Source: CAMENZ01 sp041854955 (GTDB taxonomy: Bacteria > Bacillota > Clostridia > Peptostreptococcales > Anaerovoracaceae). From it: a stretch of 10,524 bases of DNA. This document shows, piece by piece, positions 5,346 to 10,524 of this stretch; within the stretch, counting starts at the first letter, position 1; every line of letters starts with the position of its first letter. The notes below the pieces were generated by a model, which saw nothing but the letters and a program-made list of their open reading frames with translations, searched no databases and was not told the DNA's origin. The position numbers were made by a program, and so were the translations under genes. Where the stretch lies: positions 1-10,524 of the forward strand of contig JBHADF010000016.1 of assembly GCA_041854955.1 (NCBI GenBank), read 5' to 3'.

Positions 5346-6578
5346 ATGTTTGAGATAAAAGGAAAGAAGAATACTGCCATCTGTTACGCAAAGGTGGCAG
5401 ATGAAAAAGCTGTGGAGCAGATTCGAAGAATGTGCGATTACTCTTTGACAGAAGGAAGCCGTGTAAGAATCATGCCCGATGTTCACGCCGGAAAGGGCTG
5501 CACCATAGGCACCACCATGACCATAATAGACAAGGCCTGCCCTAATATTGTAGGCGTGGACATAGGCTGCGGCATGTATACGGTGAAGCTGGCAGAGAAG
5601 GCGGTGGATTTTGCAAAGCTTGATGAGGCGGCTCACTTCATCCCTTCGGGAATGAACACCTGGGAAAGCAGAATTGAAGCCTTTGACCTTATGGAGCTGC
5701 GGTGTTACCGCTCTCTTAGTTATAAAAAGCGGTTGGAGCGCTCCCTGGGTACTTTAGGAGGAGGAAATCACTTCATAGAAGTGGACAAAGGAACCGACGG
5801 AACCCTCTACCTTGTCATCCATTCGGGAAGCCGCAATTTAGGAAAGCAGGTTGCAAAAATATATCAGCAGCTTGCCGTGGATTTGCATAGAGGAAAGGAA
5901 GACTTTTTAACGGCACGGAAGGAGATACTCCGAAGCTATAAGGAAGATGGGCGCCAGAGGGAGATTGAAGGTGCTTTGCAGGCTTTGCAGAAGGCTTACG
6001 AAGAAAAAATTTTGGAAACTCCCGAAGACCTGTGCTGGCTGTATGGCTCTCTCTTAGAGGACTATCTCCACGATGTGGAAATATGCCAGAGATTTGCTTG
6101 TCGCAACCGAGAAAAGATGGCGGAAATAATTTTGGAAAGAACGGGGCTTATCCCTGTAGATGCTTTCCATACCATCCATAACTACATCGATACGGATGAA
6201 AACATTCTGCGAAAGGGTGCCATCGCAGCCCACAGAGGAGAGAGGGTGCTGATCCCTATAAATATGCGAGACGGTTCTGTTTTGGCGGTGGGCAAAGGAA
6301 ATCCGGATTGGAACTTCTCCGCACCTCACGGAGCCGGTAGGCTCATGTCCAGATTCCAAGCGAAAAATTCCATAGATGTGGAGGCCTACAAGGAAGCCAT
6401 GGCAGGGATATATACCACCTCCGTCAGCGAGGAAACCTTAGACGAAGCCCCTATGGCCTATAAATCCATAGATGACATCATCGATGTAATCGCAGAGACG
6501 GTGGATATAATTGATATAATGAAGCCTGTCTATAACTTTAAGGCCGGTGAAGATGATGCCCCTTGGAAGAGGAGGTAG
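5346..6578 (+). CDS. rtcB: RNA-splicing ligase RtcB (3'-phosphate/5'-OH RNA ligase)
   Basis: 410 residues, almost the size of E. coli RtcB. The enzyme joins 2',3'-cyclic-phosphate or 3'-phosphate ends to 5'-OH ends using GTP and Mn2+, in the cytoplasm. The family's metal and guanylylation residues are all visible: MPDVHAGKG, D72 and C75 in GVDIGCGM, H142 in GGGNHFIE, H159 in VIHSGSRN, H278 in HTIHNY, and the guanylate-accepting H328 in APHGAGRLMSR. I start at ATG 5346, preceded by AAAGGAA at 6 bases; an in-frame TTG at 5316 lies in the loop of the intergenic hairpin and is rejected. No rtcA (cyclase) or archease gene is in the window. Substrates could be tRNAs or rRNA cut by toxins or stress nucleases, or RNAs held by the Ro60-like protein upstream; the latter is inference. 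Confidence 0.96.
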   Translation: MFEIKGKKNTAICYAKVADEKAVEQIRRMCDYSLTEGSRVRIMPDVHAGKGCTIGTTMTIIDKACPNIVGVDIGCGMYTVKLAEKAVDFAKLDEAAHFIPSGMNTWESRIEAFDLMELRCYRSLSYKKRLERSLGTLGGGNHFIEVDKGTDGTLYLVIHSGSRNLGKQVAKIYQQLAVDLHRGKEDFLTARKEILRSYKEDGRQREIEGALQALQKAYEEKILETPEDLCWLYGSLLEDYLHDVEICQRFACRNREKMAEIILERTGLIPVDAFHTIHNYIDTDENILRKGAIAAHRGERVLIPINMRDGSVLAVGKGNPDWNFSAPHGAGRLMSRFQAKNSIDVEAYKEAMAGIYTTSVSEETLDEAPMAYKSIDDIIDVIAETVDIIDIMKPVYNFKAGEDDAPWKRR

Positions 6579-6634
6579 GAAGATGTAGAGAAGAGATTTG
6601 TAGGGGAAATAGGGGGGAGGAAGTGTGGAAAATA

Positions 6635-6663
6635 TTGATATTCTACATTGCCTTTGTTATAAT
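6635..6663 (+). promoter_or_regulatory. Sigma-A promoter of cas9
   Basis: TTGATA (6635-6640), a 17-base spacer and a perfect TATAAT (6658-6663), with TG one base before the -10 (extended -10). Start of transcription would be near 6670, giving a cas9 leader of about 155 bases that contains the complement of the whole tracrRNA. This is the strongest promoter in the window by eye. Confidence 0.85.
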
Positions 6664-6673
6664 AGAAACAATC

Positions 6674-6700
6674 AAAAACATCTGCAGAAATTGCAGATGT
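6674..6700 (-). terminator. Rho-independent terminator of tracrRNA
   Basis: On the minus strand ACATCTGCA (6700-6692) and TGCAGATGT (6686-6678) form a perfect 9-bp stem with a 5-base loop, and five U are read from 6678 to 6674. On the plus strand the hairpin has no T run, so it should not stop cas9 transcription. Confidence 0.85.
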
Positions 6701-6788
6701 TGAATGCACCCCGGTGCAGTCGGGCAAGCCGACGATGTGAATAAATTTTTATTTGAACTCGCAATGTAATTTCATAGGATTGAATTAC
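6674..6788 (-). ncRNA. tracrRNA of the type II CRISPR system
   Basis: Read on the minus strand, the RNA would begin near 6788 and carry an anti-repeat over 6780-6751 (it contains CCTATGAAATTACATTGCGAG). Next comes GAGTTCAAAT followed by an A/U-rich AAAAATTTATTC segment, which I recall as typical of tracrRNAs in Filifactor/Finegoldia-like type II-A loci. Two GC hairpins follow (GTCGG/CCGAC at 6719-6733 and TGCACC/GGTGCA at 6705-6718), then a terminator hairpin with U5 ending at 6674. The length is about 115 nt. Promoter, anti-repeat, hairpins and terminator are in the right order for a tracrRNA, and cas9 is adjacent. The start and the exact repeat complement are predicted; the CRISPR array is outside the window. 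Confidence 0.85.
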
Positions 6789-6794
6789 AAGTTG

Positions 6795-6823
6795 ATGATA
6801 CCATAGTACGAGGAGGATGTCAA
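6795..6823 (-). promoter_or_regulatory. tracrRNA promoter, overlapping the cas9 ribosome site
   Basis: Minus-strand TTGACA (6823-6818), a 17-base spacer and TATCAT (6800-6795), with TGG just before the -10 (extended -10). The consensus -35 directly abuts the cas9 start codon, and the spacer contains the complement of the cas9 Shine-Dalgarno sequence. Confidence 0.85.
6811..6816 (+). promoter_or_regulatory. Ribosome binding site of cas9
   Basis: AGGAGG ends 8 bases before ATG 6825. The same DNA forms the spacer of the tracrRNA promoter on the other strand, so mutations here would affect both genes. Confidence 0.88.
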
Positions 6824-6824
6824 T

Positions 6825-9800
6825 ATGGGAAAAGTTGCCAACAAAGAATATTATCTTGGATTAGACATAGGAACTGATTCAGTTGGGTATGCGGTGACAG
6901 ATACGGACTATAGACTTTTAAAGTTCAAAGGGGAACCTATGTGGGGATCCCATTTGTTTGAAGCCGCAAAACAAGCAAGCGAGAGAAGAACCTTTAGAAC
7001 ATCACGTAGGAGATTGGATAGAAGACAACAGAGAGTAAAATGGGTACAGGAAATCTTTGCAAGGGAAATTGAAAAAATAGATGCTAATTTTTTTAGGCGG
7101 ATAAGAGAGAGCGCCCTACTCAGTGAAGATAAAGATGATACAAATTGCATATTTTCCGACCAGGAGTTTTCAGATAAAGAGTTCCATAATAAATACCCAA
7201 CGGTACATCATCTTATTTGTGATTTGATGATAAAACAAGAGAAGAAAGACATTCGCCTTATATATATTGCCTGTGCGTGGCTTGTAGCACATCGTGGACA
7301 TTTTCTAAGTGAAATTGACGGTGATAACATAGAAGCACTTACAAATATTGTGCCCATATATGACGAATTTAGCAAGTGGTTTACTGAAAGAGGTATTAAT
7401 CAACCGTGGAGTTGTGATATAGATGATTTTGAAGATGTACTAAGTAGGAAATGCCGAATTTCTGAAAAGGAAAATGCCTTCAAAGAACTTTTCTTTGGTG
7501 GATCAATCCCTAAGGAGCAGGATGAAGGCTATGAGATATCCATTGCATCCATGATAAAATTGCTTTCAGGCGGAGAAACGCAGGTAAAGAAACTATTCAT
7601 TTCTGATACTGAACTTGCTGCTAATACTGAAAAAATTTCTTTTAAGATGGAAGATGAAGCCTTAGAAGAAGTTTTAATGCAGTTGGGAGAGTATGCAGAA
7701 CTTATTGTAGCTATGAAAAAGTTGTATGACTGTGCTCTGCTAAAAGAATTACAGAAAGGGGGCAGCAGTATCTCAGGAGCGAAAGTAGCTATATATGAAA
7801 AACATAAAAGAGATCTGAAAACCCTTAAGTATTTGGTAAGAACCTATGCGATGGAATCTTACGATAATATGTTTAGAAATGGTAGTCAAGTTAGCTATTC
7901 ATCATATGTGGGAAATTACAAATCAATGCCCACGGGCGCAGCAAAACCTGCCAAGTTGAAATCCGTTGAAGAATTATATAAAGAGATAAGTAGGGTTTTC
8001 ACAGACTCGATTCAAGAGTCATTCAGCAAAGAAGACCGTATGTTATTCGAAGAAATGAACAAGGAAATGGATTTATTGGATTTCCTACCCAAACAGGTAG
8101 TCGTCAATAATCGTGTAATTCCTCAACAATTATACTATGCAGAACTAAAAAAAATACTTGCTATTGCATCAGAAAACCACCCTTTTTTGGTGGAAATGGA
8201 CAAGGAAGGGCTTACGGCAGTTGAGAAAATACTTTCAATATTCAGTTATAGGATACCATATTTTGTCGGTCCCCTTAACCCTGACAGTAAACATGCGTGG
8301 ATTGTAAAAAAGGGTCAAGGGAAAGTAATGCCGTGGAATATTAAGGAGAAAATAGATTACGACAAAAGCGAGAAGGCATTCATAGATAGAATGACTAACA
8401 GGTGCACATATCTGCCAAATGAGGATGTTTTACCGAGATGGTCTATTTTGTATTCTAAGTATACTGTGCTTAATGAAATAAACAACCTAAAAGTGGATGG
8501 AAGGGATATCTCAGTCGAATTAAAAAAGAACATCTATAATAATCTCTTTGTAAAGAATAAGAAAGTGACGATGAAGAGGATTAGGGAATATCTTCTCTCG
8601 AATGGAATTCTAACAAAAGATGAGAATGGGAAAACTAAAGAAATTCTTTCGGGCACGGATGTTGAAATAAAATCATCTGTTAAGGCGCAGTCTGATTTTA
8701 GAAGGTTGTTGGAAGGAAATATATTGTCATTAGATGATGTCGAAGAAATAATAAAACATTCTACATATATAGAAAGCAGAGCACGTTTTAAAAAGTGGAT
8801 TGAAGAGAATTTTGATTTATCGGAGGATGATACAAATTATATTTCACATCTTAAGTATAAAGATTTTGGAAGACTTTCAAAGAAATTGCTTAATGAAATT
8901 GAGGGAACAAACAAAAGGACGGGAGAGAAGGGTACGGTAATGTACTTTCTCTGGAATACAAATGATAATTTAATGGAAATAATAGCTGATCAGAACAAGT
9001 ATGATTTTTCTGAAATAATCAGTGATATGCAAAAGAAATCATGTCAAACGAGCATGCTTCTTAATGAACGATTAGAAAAAATTGGTATCTCCAATGCTGT
9101 TAAAAGACCTGTTATTAGAACACTTGATATTGCTTCGGACATTTTCAAAGCTATGGGGAAACAGGAGCCTAAGAAAATATTTATAGAGATGGCTCGAGGT
9201 GCCGGTGATGATGAGAGAGGAAAAAGAACTAAGTCTCGAAAGGCCCAAATCGAAGAATTATATAAACAAATAAAAAATGAAGATTCATTGGAGTTGTTAA
9301 AAGCGCTGAATGAAATGGGAGAGGCTGCAGACAGAACCCTCCAAAGCCAAAAACTATATTTGTACTATTTGCAGATGGGCAAGTGCATGTATTGTGGTGA
9401 ACCTATTGCCATACAAGAAATAAATAATACAACATACTGTGATATTGACCATATTTGGCCAAGATCATATGTGAAGGATGATAGCGTTATTAACAATAAA
9501 GTGCTGGTTCACACACAGGAAAACCAAGCTAAAAGGGACGAGTATCCACTGCCTGTGGAATGGAGAAATAAGATGCGTGGCTTTTGGGATACTCTACACG
9601 ATATAAAAATTGATGGCACCAGCTTATTGGGAGATATAAAGTATAATAGGCTTATTAGGAATCATGGATTTTCCAAAGAGGAGAAGCAGGGTTTTATAAA
9701 CAGGCAGCTGGTAGAAACTCGGCAATCCACCAAGTGCATCGCACAATTATTAAAAGAAAAATTCCCAAAGGCAGAAATTATATATATAAAAGCGGGAATA

Positions 9801-10524
9801 GTATCGGACTTCAGACACGAGTATGGAGACATTAAAAACAAGGCGTTAAATTTGAAAATGCCGGAAAACAGGCGAAGAGAGATGCAACTTGTAAAGTGCC
9901 GTTCCGTTAATGACCTTCATCATGCCAAGGATGCATACCTGAACATCGTTGCAGGTAATGTTTATGATGCAAAATTTACAAAAAAATATTTTAATATTGA
10001 TAATGACAAATATTCCCTAAAAGAAAGTATAATATTTGGAACCCCGACTATGCATAGTAACTTATGGGATCCGCAAAGACATCTTAAGATTGTTGAAAAA
10101 ATGATGAATAACAATCATATTCATTTGACGAAATATTTAACATGCCAAAAGGGTGGGTTCTTCGACCAAATGCCTCTTAAGGCAGGGGAACACCTAATAC
10201 CTAGAAAAAAAGGGATGAACCCGGAAAAATATGGTGGGTATAACAAGGCGACAGCATCTTTTTATACTTTGGTAAAATATAAAAAAAGTAAAAGATATGA
10301 GCTAACCTTAATTCCGGTTGATTTGATGGTTGCTGAGAAGTTCAAGCTTGACGAAGAATTTGCGATGGAATTCGTACAAAAATACCTTGGAAGTAAAGTA
10401 AGCGAAATATCTTTTGTAATGGGTGCAAAGGTTCTAAAAATAAATACAATAATCGAGTTAGATGGCTTTAGAACGATCATAGCGGGTAAAGCAAACGGAG
10501 GTAAATTAGTTATGCTTAGAAGCA
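6825..10524 (+). CDS. cas9: CRISPR-associated endonuclease Cas9 (type II-A-like), 3' end beyond the window
   Basis: The frame is open from ATG 6825 to the window edge (1,233 residues seen); by comparison with SpyCas9 roughly 120-170 residues of the PAM-interacting end are missing. Cas9 with crRNA:tracrRNA cuts target DNA with two nuclease domains. Motifs in order: RuvC-I YLGLDIGTDSVGYAV (D14); Arg-rich bridge helix ERRTFRTSRRRLDRRQQR (about 52-69); REC lobe with FLPKQ and PYFVGPL motifs; RuvC-II IFIEMARG (E788); HNH YCDIDHIWPRS (H876) and N900 in ENQAKRD; RuvC-III DLHHAKDAYLNIVAGN (H1033, D1036); then YGGYNKATASFY of the C-terminal domain. All catalytic residues are intact, so both strands should be cut. 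The HNH region has a CMYC pair not found in SpyCas9. The size and motif spacing fit type II-A, with cas1, cas2, csn2 and the array expected downstream. The gene looks more A+T-rich than the rtcB cassette. Confidence 0.97.
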   Translation, partial: MGKVANKEYYLGLDIGTDSVGYAVTDTDYRLLKFKGEPMWGSHLFEAAKQASERRTFRTSRRRLDRRQQRVKWVQEIFAREIEKIDANFFRRIRESALLSEDKDDTNCIFSDQEFSDKEFHNKYPTVHHLICDLMIKQEKKDIRLIYIACAWLVAHRGHFLSEIDGDNIEALTNIVPIYDEFSKWFTERGINQPWSCDIDDFEDVLSRKCRISEKENAFKELFFGGSIPKEQDEGYEISIASMIKLLSGGETQVKKLFISDTELAANTEKISFKMEDEALEEVLMQLGEYAELIVAMKKLYDCALLKELQKGGSSISGAKVAIYEKHKRDLKTLKYLVRTYAMESYDNMFRNGSQVSYSSYVGNYKSMPTGAAKPAKLKSVEELYKEISRVFTDSIQESFSKEDRMLFEEMNKEMDLLDFLPKQVVVNNRVIPQQLYYAELKKILAIASENHPFLVEMDKEGLTAVEKILSIFSYRIPYFVGPLNPDSKHAWIVKKGQGKVMPWNIKEKIDYDKSEKAFIDRMTNRCTYLPNEDVLPRWSILYSKYTVLNEINNLKVDGRDISVELKKNIYNNLFVKNKKVTMKRIREYLLSNGILTKDENGKTKEILSGTDVEIKSSVKAQSDFRRLLEGNILSLDDVEEIIKHSTYIESRARFKKWIEENFDLSEDDTNYISHLKYKDFGRLSKKLLNEIEGTNKRTGEKGTVMYFLWNTNDNLMEIIADQNKYDFSEIISDMQKKSCQTSMLLNERLEKIGISNAVKRPVIRTLDIASDIFKAMGKQEPKKIFIEMARGAGDDERGKRTKSRKAQIEELYKQIKNEDSLELLKALNEMGEAADRTLQSQKLYLYYLQMGKCMYCGEPIAIQEINNTTYCDIDHIWPRSYVKDDSVINNKVLVHTQENQAKRDEYPLPVEWRNKMRGFWDTLHDIKIDGTSLLGDIKYNRLIRNHGFSKEEKQGFINRQLVETRQSTKCIAQLLKEKFPKAEIIYIKAGIVSDFRHEYGDIKNKALNLKMPENRRREMQLVKCRSVNDLHHAKDAYLNIVAGNVYDAKFTKKYFNIDNDKYSLKESIIFGTPTMHSNLWDPQRHLKIVEKMMNNNHIHLTKYLTCQKGGFFDQMPLKAGEHLIPRKKGMNPEKYGGYNKATASFYTLVKYKKSKRYELTLIPVDLMVAEKFKLDEEFAMEFVQKYLGSKVSEISFVMGAKVLKINTIIELDGFRTIIAGKANGGKLVMLRS

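Noticed and set aside
6678..6733. Plus-strand reading of the hairpins before cas9 as a riboswitch or leader attenuator
   Set aside because: The U run, anti-repeat order and promoter all make sense on the minus strand as tracrRNA; on the plus strand no terminator tract follows the stems.
6751..6780. A degenerate CRISPR repeat or a one-repeat array on the plus strand
   Set aside because: It resembles a repeat only because it is the complement of the tracrRNA anti-repeat; no second copy or spacer is in the window.

Overview
The window looks like a chromosomal segment of a Gram-positive, moderately low-G+C bacterium of the class Clostridia, probably a host-associated anaerobe. The evidence is strong AGGAGG ribosome sites, sigma-A promoters, a surface protein with an InlB-like repeat and a three-helix C-terminal anchor, and a type II-A-like Cas9 whose tracrRNA resembles those I recall from Filifactor/Finegoldia-type systems. 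Species cannot be named from the sequence alone.

Layout. (1) Positions 2-1081: the 3' end of a large surface protein, closed by an intrinsic terminator. (2) Positions 1180-3454: an extended -10 promoter drives two overlapping WYL-family regulator genes, again closed by a terminator. (3) Positions 3455-6578: an RNA-repair/RNA-quality-control cassette. After a leader of about 110 bases with no recognisable promoter come two tandem, structurally related small RNAs of about 100 nt (3566-3664 and 3670-3769), then a Ro60-like TROVE/vWA protein gene, then an rtcB RNA ligase gene with all active-site residues present. The second small RNA has a tRNA-like core (7-bp acceptor-like stem abutting a T arm with loop TTCAAAT) on a terminal stem, which is the general plan of bacterial Y RNAs (YrlA type). 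(4) Positions 6635-10524: a CRISPR type II locus. cas9 runs off the window end. Its tracrRNA lies on the opposite strand and is wholly embedded in the cas9 5' leader.

How the parts may work together. In the known bacterial systems (Rsr/RtcB/YrlA in Salmonella, Rsr/Y RNA in Deinococcus) Ro60 binds Y RNA and works with nucleases or repair enzymes on damaged or structured RNA, and RtcB seals 2',3'-cyclic-phosphate and 5'-OH ends. Here the sigma54 regulator RtcR of the Proteobacterial operons is absent. The adjacent pair of WYL proteins is the obvious candidate regulator, which is inference from position. The two Y-like RNAs lie between regulators and TROVE gene, so they may be made as the leader of the TROVE-rtcB transcript and trimmed from it. 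No terminator is visible between rtcB and cas9, so RNA-repair transcription could run into cas9 and antisense to tracrRNA.

The most interesting parts are the tandem Y-like RNA pair, the WYL-WYL-Y RNA-TROVE-RtcB arrangement, and the reciprocal overlap of tracrRNA and the cas9 leader (each promoter sits at the other transcript's boundary).
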